From an uncultured Pseudomonadales bacterium (lineage in GTDB: Bacteria; Pseudomonadota; Gammaproteobacteria; Pseudomonadales; Pseudohongiellaceae): a DNA stretch of 64,000 bases. Below, in pieces: positions 22,678 through 32,515 of this stretch. Location of the stretch: NCBI GenBank assembly GCA_943842505.1, contig CALTDI010000011.1, positions 62,001-126,000 of the forward strand, given 5' to 3'. Both the position numbers and the translations under genes were made by a program. The notes below the pieces were generated by a model, which saw nothing but the letters and a program-made list of their open reading frames with translations, made no database searches and had not been told where the DNA came from. Position 1 is the first letter of the stretch; each line of letters opens with the position of its first letter.

Positions 22678-22945
22678 ATTTTTGGTAAAAAAGTTAGATG
22701 TTGGCAGCCCGAAGCTAGGGCTCGGTTCTCAGTTAGGTGCGGCCACTGAAAATCGTAGGTTCAAATAGAACCCCAGCACTCATTCAGTTGCTTTGGATGA
22801 GACAGGGTTAGAGCTCCTAGTGAGATCGAATCCCCCCGCTACCAATTTCTTACCAATTTTTGGTAAAAGTAGCAGTTGGCAGCCCCTAGTGGCTCCCAAA
22901 CACCAAGCTTCTCGCTTGCTCAAATAGAGCCTGCGAAGAAGATTT
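22678..22945 (+). repeat. Decayed partial copies of the initiator tRNA 3' half and its flank
   Basis: The T-arm sequence of the intact tRNA, TCGTAGGTTCAAAT, recurs exactly at about 22754-22767. The acceptor end with flank, CCCCGCTACCAATTT, recurs at about 22834-22848, and ACCAATTTTTGGTAAAA recurs near 22851-22867, followed by GTTGGCAGCCC in both copies. This indicates tandem duplication of the tRNA 3' part and downstream DNA followed by decay. No intact second tRNA can be folded. Otherwise this 350-bp stretch before rimP holds only the terminator. Confidence 0.7.
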
Positions 22946-22950
22946 TAGAG

Positions 22951-22971
22951 TGGGCCTTTGGCCCATTTTTT
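22951..22971 (+). terminator. Rho-independent terminator after the tRNA cluster
   Basis: Six-base stem TGGGCC / GGCCCA with a TTT loop, followed by six T. It lies 60-85 bases before rimP. Confidence 0.85.
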
Positions 22972-23036
22972 GTATCTAGGGGATTAGTCCCGGATGCGGC
23001 TGGGCTAATAGGCCCTTATGCCGCACTTTGAGAAAA

Positions 23037-23486
23037 GTGAATAGTAGCGAAGTTCTAATAACAGAATTGATCGGCACTACGGTCCAGGCTTTAGGCTTGG
23101 AACTCTGGGGTGTCGAACTGCTTCAGCAGGGAAGATATTCTCTACTGAGGGTTTATATCGAACGTGAAGAAGGTGTCACGATCGAGGATTGCGAAAAGGT
23201 TAGTCGGCAGGTAAGCGCTCTATTGGATGTCGAAGATCCAATAGCTGGAGAGTATACCTTGGAGGTGTCATCCCCTGGCGTCGATAGGCCACTGTTCAGT
23301 ATTGAGCAGTATGCGCAATATGTTGGTAGTGAAGTGAATTTAAAATTACGACAAGCACTCGATGGCAGGCGTAAATTCAAAGGACAAATAATAAAAGTTT
23401 CAGGAGACATCGTTGGTTTATTGGTCGAGGGCACCGAGTATGACTTGGAACACTCCGATATCGAGAAAGCCAGCATAGTTTACTAG
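23037..23486 (+). CDS. rimP: Ribosome maturation factor RimP
   Basis: Needed for 30S subunit maturation. The about 149-aa product has the RimP N-terminal domain (LGLELWGVELLQQGRYSLLR) and the motif YTLEVSSPGVDRPL. The start is uncertain: GTG at 23037 has a weak GAGA upstream, while an in-frame TTG at 23028 adds three residues. It opens the conserved rimP-nusA-infB-rbfA-truB-rpsO-pnp run. Confidence 0.93.
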   Translation: MNSSEVLITELIGTTVQALGLELWGVELLQQGRYSLLRVYIEREEGVTIEDCEKVSRQVSALLDVEDPIAGEYTLEVSSPGVDRPLFSIEQYAQYVGSEVNLKLRQALDGRRKFKGQIIKVSGDIVGLLVEGTEYDLEHSDIEKASIVY

Positions 23487-23550
23487 ATGATTTTTACTCC
23501 ATGCTCTGGACTAGGTTCCAGATCTGAGCTTTGAGTAAGGTGATATTGTT

Positions 23551-25038
23551 ATGATGAGTAAAGAAATACTAATGGTTGCGGACGCCGTCTCGAATGAGAA
23601 GGGTGTTTCTCGTGAAGTGATTTTTGAAGCGATTGAGTCTGCATTAGCGACGGCTACGAGGAAGCTCAATGACGAAGATGAGATCGATTGCCGCGTTGCT
23701 GTCGATCGCGAGACTGGCGAATACGAATCCTTCCGGGTTTGGACGGTAGTCGAAGACGACGAGTACATGATAGAGGGTACTCAGTTTACCGTCGATCTGG
23801 CGCAAGAGAAGAAGAAGGGTCTTGCGGTTGGAGATACTTACGAAGAGAAGATCGACAACGTAGAGTTCGGTAGAATCGCAGCACAAACTGCTAAGCAAGT
23901 TATCGTGCAAAAAGTACGTGAAGCAGAAAGAGAAATCATAATTGGCGATTACAAAGATCGCATCGGCGAGTTGGTTGCCGGCACCGTAAAGAAAGTGACG
24001 CGCGACAATATCATCGTAGATCTGGGTAGTAACGCTGAGGCGCTTCTTTCGCGAGATCAAATGATTCCAAGAGAAACGTTCCGTATGGGAGATAGAATGC
24101 GAGCGCTTCTTATAGATGTGCGATCTGAGCAGCGAGGCCCGCAATTGTTCCTAAGCCGAACGTCGCCTAATATGCTGATCGAGTTGTTTAAGATTGAAGT
24201 GCCAGAAATCGCTGAAGAAGTGATCGAGATAAAGGCCGCCGCCAGAGACCCGGGGTCGAGAGCGAAGATCGTTGTAAGTACAAATGATGGCCGCATAGAT
24301 CCGGTCGGTGCCTGCGTAGGTATGCGCGGTTCGCGCGTACAGGTTGTGTCTAACGAGTTGGCAAACGAGCGCATCGACATCATTCTCTGGGATGACAATC
24401 CAGCTCAGCTAGTCATTAACTCAATGTCACCTGCTGAAGTTGCTTCGATCATCGTGGATGAAGACAGCAATACGATGGATATTGCCGTCGAAGAAGATAA
24501 TCTTGCTCAGGCCATCGGTAGAAATGGTCAGAACGTAAGGCTCTCCAGTGAGTTAACTGGTTGGACTATTAACGTAATGAGCGAAGAAGAAGCCGCTGAG
24601 AAGCAACATCAAGAGGCGAGCAGCTTCATCGATATGTTTGTTGAGAAACTCGATGTAGACGAAGAGTCGGCAGAAGTTCTAGTGCAAGAGGGATTCACTT
24701 CGCTTGAAGAGATCGCCTATGTGCCTCTCGATGAGATTCTGGCTATCGATGGCTTCGATGAAGAAATAGCGAACGAGTTGAGGAATCGAGCCAAGGACGC
24801 ATTGCTGACTTTGGCTATAGCCTCAGAAGAAGATTTATCTGCTGCCAATATCGCAGACGATCTTTTGAATATGGAAGGCATGGATGGAAAACTGGCATTG
24901 GAACTCGCCAAGAAAGGAATTCTCAATATGGAAGAATTGGCAGAGCAGTCTATTGATGAGTTGATAGACATCGAAGGCATGGATGAAGAACGCGCCGGCA
25001 CGTTAATCATGACTGCGCGCGCTCCATGGTTTGAGTAG
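23551..25038 (+). CDS. nusA: Transcription termination/antitermination protein NusA
   Basis: Binds RNA polymerase to control pausing, termination and antitermination. The 495-aa product has the N-terminal RNAP-binding domain, S1 domain (about 135-200), two KH domains ([12 protein letters not shown] and [19 protein letters not shown]) and two acidic helix-hairpin-helix repeats in the last 150 residues. Two adjacent ATG codons (23551, 23554) could start it. Length matches gammaproteobacterial NusA. Confidence 0.96.
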   Translation: MMSKEILMVADAVSNEKGVSREVIFEAIESALATATRKLNDEDEIDCRVAVDRETGEYESFRVWTVVEDDEYMIEGTQFTVDLAQEKKKGLAVGDTYEEKIDNVEFGRIAAQTAKQVIVQKVREAEREIIIGDYKDRIGELVAGTVKKVTRDNIIVDLGSNAEALLSRDQMIPRETFRMGDRMRALLIDVRSEQRGPQLFLSRTSPNMLIELFKIEVPEIAEEVIEIKAAARDPGSRAKIVVSTNDGRIDPVGACVGMRGSRVQVVSNELANERIDIILWDDNPAQLVINSMSPAEVASIIVDEDSNTMDIAVEEDNLAQAIGRNGQNVRLSSELTGWTINVMSEEEAAEKQHQEASSFIDMFVEKLDVDEESAEVLVQEGFTSLEEIAYVPLDEILAIDGFDEEIANELRNRAKDALLTLAIASEEDLSAANIADDLLNMEGMDGKLALELAKKGILNMEELAEQSIDELIDIEGMDEERAGTLIMTARAPWFE

Positions 25039-25074
25039 CAGCAAATCTGTACGTTGGTGAATGGGAGTAGTTGA

Positions 25075-27636
25075 ATGGCAGATGTAACAATAAGTGAACT
25101 CGCCGAAGTTGTCGGAGTCGGGGTAGATAAGCTGTTGTCTCAGGTTAAAGAGGCTGGCTTGTCACATACTAAAGCTGACGAACCGATTTCGAATGACGAC
25201 AAGAACACTTTATTACAGTTTCTGCGCCGCAGTCATGGTGATTCTGAGGCGAGCGTTGCTGCGCCTAAGAAAATCACTCTCAAGAGAAAAACTGTCGGTA
25301 CTCTCAAGTCTGCCTCTACCCATGGTAGGGGTAAGACGGTCAATGTAGAAGTTCGCAAGAAGCGTACCTATGTTAAGCGAAGCGCCGTTGAAGAGGATGC
25401 GCCAGAAGAATTAGAGAACGAAGCAGCGCTAACAGAAGCTGCTGAAGAGTCTCCCGTAGATACTGCTGCCGAGACGACTGAGGCAGCAAGCGCTGAGGCT
25501 ACCGAGACAGCAGCGACCGAAGCGTCTGAGAAAGCGGAGGAAGCTCCTGCGTCAGATTACAAGGATGCGAAAGATGTAGCGCCTGAGGTGCCATCCGAAG
25601 AGGCTGCCGCAGCCCGAGCCGACAAGCCTGGCGCGAAACGCAAGATACAGGGCAAGAAAGAATCAGAAGACCCGGATGACAAGAAAAAATCTCATCTCAA
25701 GAATAAGGGCAAGCCAGCAAAACGGCAGGCAAAAACTATCCATGTTAATGACGACTTCGTTTTGGAAGGCGGCGATGTGGACGAAATGGGTGGGCGCGGT
25801 CGACGCGGCGGCGGCAGGAAGGGAAAGGCACGTCTTTCAGCTACGCAACATGCCTTCGAGAAGCCAACCGAATTCATTAAGCGCGAGATTAAGATAGGCG
25901 AAACCAATACGCTGCCAGATTTAGCACAGCAGATGTCGGTGAAGTCTGCTGCGATAGTTAAGACCCTTTTCAACATGGGCGTCATGGCAACGATCAATCA
26001 GATTCTTGATCAAGATACGGCCTCGTTATTAGTTGAAGAGATGGGTCACCTGCCGAAATTCGTGTCAGAAGATGCTATCGAAGAGCAGTTGGCAGAATCG
26101 ATAACAGCGGATACCGGTAAAGTGGAAATCATCCGCGCCCCTGTCGTCACGGTGATGGGCCATGTTGACCACGGTAAGACTTCCCTTTTGGATTATATTC
26201 GGAAGGCGACAGTTGCCTCGCACGAAGCCGGTGGCATTACGCAGCATATCGGCGCCTACCATGTGAACACCGATCACGGCATGATTAGTTTTCTCGACAC
26301 ACCTGGCCACGCGGCATTTACCGCGATGCGCTCACGCGGGGCGAAGGCAACAGATGTCGTTGTTCTGGTTGTAGCAGCTGACGATGGTGTTAAGCCGCAG
26401 ACAGAAGAGGCTGTGCAACATGCTAAAGCCTCTGGTGTGCCAATGGTTGTAGCGGTTAACAAGATCGATAAGGAAGGCGTCGACGTAGACCGTGTTAAGA
26501 ATGAACTGGCCGCAATGGAAGTGATCCCTGAGGATTGGGGTGGTGAGACGCAATTTATCGAGGTGTCTGCTATCACTGGTGCGGGCATTGATCAGTTACT
26601 GGAAGCCATCTTGTTACAAGCCGAATTGCTTGAGCTAAAAGCCTATACAGATGTTCCAGGGCAAGGCGTGGTAATCGAATCAAGGCTAGACAAAGGCCGT
26701 GGCCCGGTTGCCTCTGTCCTCGTACAGAACGGAACACTGAAATCCGGTGATACGGTATTGGTAGGGCATGAATATGGTCGTATCCGGGCTCTGGTCGATG
26801 AGCTTGGCAAGACAGTCAAGACGGCAGGTCCATCTATACCCGTAGAGATTCTGGGTCTCAATGGTGTGCCTGAGGCAGGAGACGAGTTTGTCGTCCTCGC
26901 CGATGAGAAGAAAGCCCGCGAGATCGCAGAATTCAGGCGTACTCGACACAAAGATACATTGCAGGCATCGCAACAGTCGAATCTCGTAGAGACTATGTTT
27001 GCCGGTATCGGCAAGGAAGACCTCAAGGTCTTCAATATCATTCTGAAGACAGATGTGCGCGGCTCGCTCGAGGCTATAGTGGGTTCTCTGCAGAAGCTCA
27101 ACACAGAAGAAGTTGAAGTAAATATCGTTGCCTCCGGTGTCGGTGGAATCTCTGAAACTGATGTGCATCTTGCCGCAACATCGAAGGCGATGATCATTGG
27201 ATTCAATGTGCGCGCAGATAAGTCATCGCGCGACATCGTTGAGAACGAAGGCCTGCAACTGCGTTACTACAATGTAATCTATGATGTGATCGATGATATT
27301 AAGGCAATCATGGGTGGCATGCTTTCGCCAGAGATTCGCGAAGAGATCGTTGGCGTAGCGGAAGTGCGAGACGTGTTCAATTCGCCGAAATTTGGTCAGA
27401 TTGCAGGAAGCATGGTTGTCGAGGGCACTGTCTACCGCAGCAAGCCAATTCGAGTTCTGCGCGACAATGTTGTGATCTATGAGGGTGAGCTGGAATCCTT
27501 GAGACGCTTTAAGGACGATGCCAATGAGGTCCGCAATGGCATGGAGTGCGGTATCGGCGTTAAGAACTATACCGACGTGAAAGTTGGGGACAAGATTGAA
27601 GTCTACGAAACTACCGAAGTGGCCAGGAGCCTTTGA
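25075..27636 (+). CDS. infB: Translation initiation factor IF-2
   Basis: GTPase that brings fMet-tRNA to the 30S subunit. The 853-aa product has an N-terminal IF2N domain, a long Ala/Glu/Lys-rich linker (about 100-260), a second IF2N segment, then the G domain with [17 protein letters not shown] and NKIDKEG, and domains II-IV. It lies 36 bp after nusA. Confidence 0.97.
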   Translation: MADVTISELAEVVGVGVDKLLSQVKEAGLSHTKADEPISNDDKNTLLQFLRRSHGDSEASVAAPKKITLKRKTVGTLKSASTHGRGKTVNVEVRKKRTYVKRSAVEEDAPEELENEAALTEAAEESPVDTAAETTEAASAEATETAATEASEKAEEAPASDYKDAKDVAPEVPSEEAAAARADKPGAKRKIQGKKESEDPDDKKKSHLKNKGKPAKRQAKTIHVNDDFVLEGGDVDEMGGRGRRGGGRKGKARLSATQHAFEKPTEFIKREIKIGETNTLPDLAQQMSVKSAAIVKTLFNMGVMATINQILDQDTASLLVEEMGHLPKFVSEDAIEEQLAESITADTGKVEIIRAPVVTVMGHVDHGKTSLLDYIRKATVASHEAGGITQHIGAYHVNTDHGMISFLDTPGHAAFTAMRSRGAKATDVVVLVVAADDGVKPQTEEAVQHAKASGVPMVVAVNKIDKEGVDVDRVKNELAAMEVIPEDWGGETQFIEVSAITGAGIDQLLEAILLQAELLELKAYTDVPGQGVVIESRLDKGRGPVASVLVQNGTLKSGDTVLVGHEYGRIRALVDELGKTVKTAGPSIPVEILGLNGVPEAGDEFVVLADEKKAREIAEFRRTRHKDTLQASQQSNLVETMFAGIGKEDLKVFNIILKTDVRGSLEAIVGSLQKLNTEEVEVNIVASGVGGISETDVHLAATSKAMIIGFNVRADKSSRDIVENEGLQLRYYNVIYDVIDDIKAIMGGMLSPEIREEIVGVAEVRDVFNSPKFGQIAGSMVVEGTVYRSKPIRVLRDNVVIYEGELESLRRFKDDANEVRNGMECGIGVKNYTDVKVGDKIEVYETTEVARSL

Positions 27637-27664
27637 GAATAATTTCTCGGGCAGGTAATTAAAC

Positions 27665-28090
27665 GTGGCAGAAATGTCTGCAAGAGTGCAACGAGTAGCT
27701 GATCAGATTCAGCGCGAACTTGCATCGCTAATCCAGATGGAGGTTAACGATCCTCGGGTTGGCATGGTATCGGTCACAGACGTTGAGGTGAGCAGAGATC
27801 TGGCTCACGCAAAGATCTATGTGACCGTATTGAATACGATGACTGATGACTCGCAGGTAAACGAGTCGACTCTATCTGAACCAGGCGATCTGGATAAGTT
27901 GGAGATCGAAGAGAATATCAATGCGTTAAATAAGGCGGCCGGGTATCTGCGTTCCTTATTGGCGAAGCGGTTAAGCACTCGCTCAGTGCCGAAACTCCGT
28001 TTCTACTACGACGGAAGCATAGAGCGCGGGCAGCAGCTTTCGAGTCTGATAGACAGTGCGCTGGCGGCCGATCAAGATTCGCATTCTTGA
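27665..28090 (+). CDS. rbfA: Ribosome-binding factor A
   Basis: KH-fold protein binding immature 30S subunits. The 141-aa product has the N-terminal RVQRVADQIQRELASLIQ helix and DPRVGMVSVTDVEVSRDL, and ends with PKLRFYYDGSIERG. An insert of about 25 mostly acidic residues follows the YVTVLN strand. The start is GTG; an ATG three codons later is possible. Confidence 0.95.
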   Translation: MAEMSARVQRVADQIQRELASLIQMEVNDPRVGMVSVTDVEVSRDLAHAKIYVTVLNTMTDDSQVNESTLSEPGDLDKLEIEENINALNKAAGYLRSLLAKRLSTRSVPKLRFYYDGSIERGQQLSSLIDSALAADQDSHS

Positions 28091-28120
28091 GTTCGTTGAG
28101 AAATATACCGAGGATGCAGA

Positions 28121-29035
28121 TTGGGTAAGCGCACAAAGGGTAGAGCCATCGATGGTATTGTCGTATTGGATAAAACCATTGGTCTAAGCTCGAACAGGGC
28201 TCTGCAAGAAGTAAAAAGGCTATACGATGCGAGAAAAGCGGGGCACACCGGCAGTCTCGACCCATTAGCGACAGGGGTGCTGCCACTTTGTCTGGGCGAG
28301 GCGACGAAAGTGTCGCAGTTCTTGCTGGATTCGGACAAGAAGTATCGAGCTAGAGTTAAGCTTGGCGTTAGAACAGATAGTGCAGACAGCGAAGGATGCG
28401 AAATCGCCAGGTGCGAGGATTTCGACATCTCACGAAAGCAGATAGAGAAGTCGCTGCAGAATTTTCGGGGCGAGATAGATCAAGTTCCCCCCATGCACTC
28501 GGCTCTAAAGGTGAATGGAGTGCCGTTGTACAAAATGGCACGGAAAGGGGAGACCATCGAGCGTAAAGCACGCCGGGTCACCATCTACAGCATCGAATTG
28601 ACAGAATTTGAAGGCGATGAGCTAGAGTTGAAAATCGCCTGTAGCAAGGGTACTTATATAAGAACCATCGCTGACGATCTCGGTCAGCTACTGGGCTGCG
28701 GTGCGCATATCATAGCCTTGCGGCGGACTCAGGCCGGTGCCTTTACCGAGGCAGACTGTGTAACAACGCAGCAGCTAAGGGAAGAGTGTGAGCGCGATGG
28801 TGTGAGTGCCATCGATGCGCACTTGATACCGATGGATCAGGCGATAGCCTACTTGCCAGAGGTAGAGCTGCCTAGTATAACGGCCAGTTTTATCAAGAAT
28901 GGCCAACCAGTTTTGGTGCGACACTTGCCAGAGGAAGGATTGGTAAGATTGTATGAAGAGGGACAGTTTATCGGCATCGGTTGCATAGATGACGATGGGA
29001 AGGTCGCTCCAAGAAGGTTAATCGTTGCGCAATGA
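28121..29035 (+). CDS. truB: tRNA pseudouridine(55) synthase TruB
   Basis: Makes pseudouridine 55 in the tRNA T-loop. The 304-aa product has the catalytic aspartate motif KAGHTGSLDPLATGVLP (about 40-56) and the YIRTIADDLG segment, plus a C-terminal PUA-like part. The start is TTG with CGAGGA seven bases upstream; the nearby ATG at 28114 is out of frame. Confidence 0.95.
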   Translation: MGKRTKGRAIDGIVVLDKTIGLSSNRALQEVKRLYDARKAGHTGSLDPLATGVLPLCLGEATKVSQFLLDSDKKYRARVKLGVRTDSADSEGCEIARCEDFDISRKQIEKSLQNFRGEIDQVPPMHSALKVNGVPLYKMARKGETIERKARRVTIYSIELTEFEGDELELKIACSKGTYIRTIADDLGQLLGCGAHIIALRRTQAGAFTEADCVTTQQLREECERDGVSAIDAHLIPMDQAIAYLPEVELPSITASFIKNGQPVLVRHLPEEGLVRLYEEGQFIGIGCIDDDGKVAPRRLIVAQ

Positions 29036-29103
29036 TCTCAAGTAGATCGCGATGATAGCCAGAGCAGGACTTAGAATTTTACAGGGAAAGGGTCAGGTAA
29101 CTA

Positions 29104-29183
29104 CTAATATGCGTGGTTATTCTGGTTTTAAAAGGATGTTGTAGCCGTACTTCCTACGGCTTTCATTAATCGCATATTAGGAG
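29104..29183 (+). promoter_or_regulatory. Structured rpsO leader: long-range helix covering the ribosome-binding site
   Basis: CTAATATGCG (29104-29113) is exactly complementary to CGCATATTAG (29171-29180), whose last bases belong to the AGGAG ribosome-binding site of rpsO. Between them sits a hairpin AGCCGTA (29143-29149) / TACGGCT (29155-29161). The fold would hide the ribosome-binding site, as expected for S15 autoregulation. Only the pairing is seen; S15 binding is inference. Confidence 0.6.
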
Positions 29184-29190
29184 AAAGAAA

Positions 29191-29460
29191 ATGGCTTTAT
29201 CAGCTGAACAGAAAGACACGATCATCAAAGATTACGCGCAAAGCGAAGGCGATACAGGATCGCCCGAAGTGCAAGTAGCTTTGTTGACAGCAAATATCAA
29301 CGAACTGCAGTCTCACTTCAAAGAACACATTCACGATCATCACTCTCGTCGCGGTCTAATCCGTATGGTGAACAGCCGCAGAAAATTGCTGGATTACTTG
29401 AAGCGCAAGAACCTTGAGCGATACGCGACTTTGATTAAGCGACTTGGCTTACGTCGATAA
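29191..29460 (+). CDS. rpsO: 30S ribosomal protein S15
   Basis: Binds 16S rRNA at the central-domain three-way junction. The 89-aa product is full length with the conserved [35 protein letters not shown] and terminal IKRLGLRR segments. AGGAGAAAG lies just upstream of the ATG, within the structured leader. Confidence 0.98.
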   Translation: MALSAEQKDTIIKDYAQSEGDTGSPEVQVALLTANINELQSHFKEHIHDHHSRRGLIRMVNSRRKLLDYLKRKNLERYATLIKRLGLRR

Positions 29461-29480
29461 CAAGCAATCGAAAATCCTTT

Positions 29481-29509
29481 GCGCAGTGCCTGATGAGTTG
29501 GCGCTGCGC
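29481..29509 (+). promoter_or_regulatory. Hairpin in the rpsO-pnp interval (candidate RNase III site)
   Basis: Ten-base stem GCGCAGTGCC (29481-29490) / GGCGCTGCGC (29500-29509) with one G-U pair and a 9-nt loop; no T-tract follows. In E. coli an RNase III hairpin in this position controls pnp autoregulation; here the same role is inferred from position. Confidence 0.5.
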
Positions 29510-29534
29510 CTATATAAACAATTAGGAAAATATT

Positions 29535-31646
29535 ATGTTTAATCCAGTAAGTAAGACGTTTCAATACGGTAATCAGACGGTTACCTTGGAAACGGGTAAA
29601 GTGGCCAGGCAGGCAACAGGTTCTGTAGTCGTAACTATGGGAAATACTCAGGTGCTAGCTACCGTTGTGGGTCGCAAGCAAGCGAATCCTGGTGCAGCCT
29701 TCTTCCCGTTAACAGTTAACTATCAAGAAAAGACCTACGCGGTAGGCAAAATTCCTGGTGGCTTCTTTAAGCGAGAAGGTCGTCCTACGGAAAATGAAAC
29801 ACTGACATCACGTTTGATCGATAGACCGATACGTCCATTGTTCCCCAAGGGCTTCATGAATGAAGTGCAGGTAATTTGTACGGTAATTTCTGCCGATAAA
29901 GATGAGCAGGCAGATATCGCGGGTTTGATTGGCGCGTCAGCAGCCTTGTCTATTTCTGGCATTCCTTTCGCTGAGCCAATAGGCGCGGCGCGTGTTGGTT
30001 ACGATGCCGAAACTGGCTATATGTTGAACCCAACGAATACGCAGCTCGGTACTTCATTATTAGACATGGTAGTTGCTGGCACAAAGTCAGCTGTACTTAT
30101 GGTTGAATCTGAGGCGAAAGAGTTGAGCGAAGATCAAATGCTTGGTGGTGTTCTATATGCTCACCAAGAGATGCAGGTCGTAATCGATACGATTGCACAG
30201 TTGAAGGCTGAAGTTGGCAAGCCATCATGGGACTGGCAGCCTGAGCCGGTTAATGAAGAGTTAACGGCGGCCGTTGCTGCTCTGGTTGGAGCGGGCGTTA
30301 CCGAGGCTTATCAAGTTTCTGACAAGATGGCTAGACAGGACGCTCTTGGAGTCTTGAAGGCGCAGGCTGTTGAGCAATTAGCCAGCGAAGAATCAGGTGT
30401 TGGTAGCGATGACGTAAAAGATGTTTTTGCGAAGCTGGAGAAAAGCACTGTACGTAACCGGGTATTAGACGGTAATCCTCGTATCGATGGTCGAGACACA
30501 ACTACTGTTCGCGCTATCGAAGTAGAAACCGGCGTTCTGCCTAAGGCTCACGGTTCGGCTCTGTTTACGCGTGGCGAAACCCAGGCCCTGGTTGTAACTA
30601 CACTAGGTGCATTACGTGATTCGCAGCTAATCGAAGACCTTCAGGGTTCTAGAAAAGATCCTTTCATGCTGCACTACAACTTCCCTCCCTATTCGGTTGG
30701 TGAAACTGGTTTCATGAGTGGCCCCAAGCGTCGTGAAATCGGCCACGGTCGTCTCGCGCGCCGCGGTGTTGCAGCTGTCATGCCGGCGGAAGAAGAATTT
30801 CCCTATGCTATCCGTGTGGTTTCAGAGATTACTGAATCGAACGGTTCAAGCTCTATGGCGAGTGTCTGTGGAAGCAGCCTGGCGATGATGGACGCAGGTG
30901 TTCCTATTTCAGCTCCAGTTGCTGGTATTGCAATGGGTCTTATCAAGGAAGGCGATCGCTTCGCTGTACTAACAGATATCCTTGGTGATGAAGATCACCT
31001 CGGCGATATGGACTTCAAGGTTGCCGGAACGGCAGCTGGTGTAACTGCTCTGCAGATGGATATCAAGATCCAGGGCATTACCGAAGAAATTATGGAGCAG
31101 GCTCTAGAGCAGGCTCATGCGGCTAGAAATCATATTCTGGGCGAGATGAACAAGGTTATCTCAACTGCGAGAGAGTCTGTCTCCGAGAACGCTCCAGCGA
31201 TGGCGATGATCAAGATCGATCCAGACAAGATTCGCGACGTAATCGGTAAGGGCGGTGCAGTTATCCGCGGTATTACTGAGGCTACAGGCGCATCGGTTGA
31301 CATCGATGACGACGGCAATGTTCGCATCTATGGCGAAGACGCAGTCTCGCGCGACGCCGCGCTCGACATGGTTAACGAGATTACGGCTGAAGCTGAGGTA
31401 GGCAGAATCTACAACGGTAAGGTCGCAAGAATCGTAGATTTCGGTGCGTTTGTTACAATCTTGCCAGGTAAAGATGGCTTGGTTCACATCTCACAAATCT
31501 CGCAAGAGCGCGTCGAGAATGTAAACGAATTTCTGGAAGAGGGTCAGGACGTGCTAGTTAAGGTTCTGGACACCGATGCCCGAGGCCGTATCAAGTTGAG
31601 CATCAAGGAAATCAGCGAAGAGGAAAGAGCTGCTCACGTAGCTTAA
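29535..31646 (+). CDS. pnp: Polyribonucleotide nucleotidyltransferase
   Basis: 3'-5' phosphorolytic exoribonuclease of the degradosome. The 703-aa product has two RNase PH domains, a KH domain ([16 protein letters not shown], about 565-580) and a C-terminal S1 domain ([20 protein letters not shown]). Length is standard. It ends the rimP-pnp run and is followed by a strong terminator. Confidence 0.97.
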   Translation: MFNPVSKTFQYGNQTVTLETGKVARQATGSVVVTMGNTQVLATVVGRKQANPGAAFFPLTVNYQEKTYAVGKIPGGFFKREGRPTENETLTSRLIDRPIRPLFPKGFMNEVQVICTVISADKDEQADIAGLIGASAALSISGIPFAEPIGAARVGYDAETGYMLNPTNTQLGTSLLDMVVAGTKSAVLMVESEAKELSEDQMLGGVLYAHQEMQVVIDTIAQLKAEVGKPSWDWQPEPVNEELTAAVAALVGAGVTEAYQVSDKMARQDALGVLKAQAVEQLASEESGVGSDDVKDVFAKLEKSTVRNRVLDGNPRIDGRDTTTVRAIEVETGVLPKAHGSALFTRGETQALVVTTLGALRDSQLIEDLQGSRKDPFMLHYNFPPYSVGETGFMSGPKRREIGHGRLARRGVAAVMPAEEEFPYAIRVVSEITESNGSSSMASVCGSSLAMMDAGVPISAPVAGIAMGLIKEGDRFAVLTDILGDEDHLGDMDFKVAGTAAGVTALQMDIKIQGITEEIMEQALEQAHAARNHILGEMNKVISTARESVSENAPAMAMIKIDPDKIRDVIGKGGAVIRGITEATGASVDIDDDGNVRIYGEDAVSRDAALDMVNEITAEAEVGRIYNGKVARIVDFGAFVTILPGKDGLVHISQISQERVENVNEFLEEGQDVLVKVLDTDARGRIKLSIKEISEEERAAHVA

Positions 31647-31663
31647 TTCTCTCGATGACTTGA

Positions 31664-31694
31664 GAAAAAGCCCGGGCATTGCTCGGGCTTTTTC
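31664..31694. terminator. Bidirectional-type terminator after pnp
   Basis: Eleven-base stem GAAAAAGCCCG (31664-31674) / CGGGCTTTTTC (31684-31694), with A on the left arm and T on the right, so it can act on both strands. It lies 18 bases past the pnp stop. Confidence 0.85.
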
Positions 31695-32515
31695 GTTTGG
31701 GGTTGCAGCACATTCTGTTCGCAGTGGGCATGGCTTCCATGTCACTTCTGTCGGGGTTTTGGTTGTGCAGCCATTCAGCAAATTCTACTGTGGTACAAAA
31801 TTTCCGCTGGAGGCTATACGGAATCGCTGGCAAGTTATGCCCAGTCGAAGTTCAACGTAAATTTCTCATGTGCCGAGTCCTAGGGGATCGCAATCGAATT
31901 CGCCACCAATGCACAACAGTCCATAAGTGTTAGAGCCTCCGAGCGTTCAGAGAGCTTAAGACGGGCCTGGATCGAGATGGTTAGACGCTGCAGGCTCTAG
32001 TCTTCAAGAATGCGCCAGGGGCTAGAGTCTGCCTCTCGATGCTGTGCTATTGTGCAACCCTGAGAGTGTGGCCGGGTAGCGTTCTTTGAATCCCTTGCTG
32101 AATCTATTCGTATTTTTTTCCCATGGAATTCGCGGTCCCATGGCTAGAATATGAGGGGCTTTCTGCCAGTAAATAAAGGCTTCTATGCTATTGGCTTCGC
32201 GTTAACATGAGGATGTGCTGAGACGAATGTCTAGAACTCCAATTTGAGTATAAATGTCGCTAATATGTCGCCAAAATCCGTTAAAAATACCTAAAATTCG
32301 ATCATTTGGCATTAGCGGTGACATTCTCTATCTACAAAGCACAATATGTAACAGAATTGGTCAAGATTAGCGCAGAATTCACAAGACAGCCTTGGCATTT
32401 TTTGTTTCAATCCTATAGCTGAATGGACAGTTATCTAGGGCTGTTCCAGAATAATCGAGACTGCCCGCCGCTTCAGGTAGGGTGAGCAGAAATTTACTAA
32501 TCGGAGGGTCCGCTG
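31695..32515. other. 821-bp intergenic region between pnp and the first haem/copper cassette
   Basis: No supported gene. Short frames on both strands (for example 31660-31860 plus, 31554-31781 minus) start inside pnp or its terminator and show no recognisable domain. A degenerate FNR-like site at 32357-32370 and an AT-rich stretch near 32230-32300 are the only signals seen. It marks the switch from conserved housekeeping order to accessory genes and may hold decayed sequence. Confidence 0.5.
32357..32370 (+). promoter_or_regulatory. Degenerate FNR-like site upstream of cassette 1
   Basis: TTGGT-CAAG-ATTAG matches 7 of the 10 conserved positions of TTGAT-N4-ATCAA and shares the central CAAG with the perfect site before cassette 2. 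It lies about 146 bases before the cassette 1 start, a similar distance. Weak on its own. Confidence 0.25.

Noticed and set aside
31660-31860. 66-aa frame after pnp
   Set aside because: Starts inside the terminator hairpin; no recognisable sequence.
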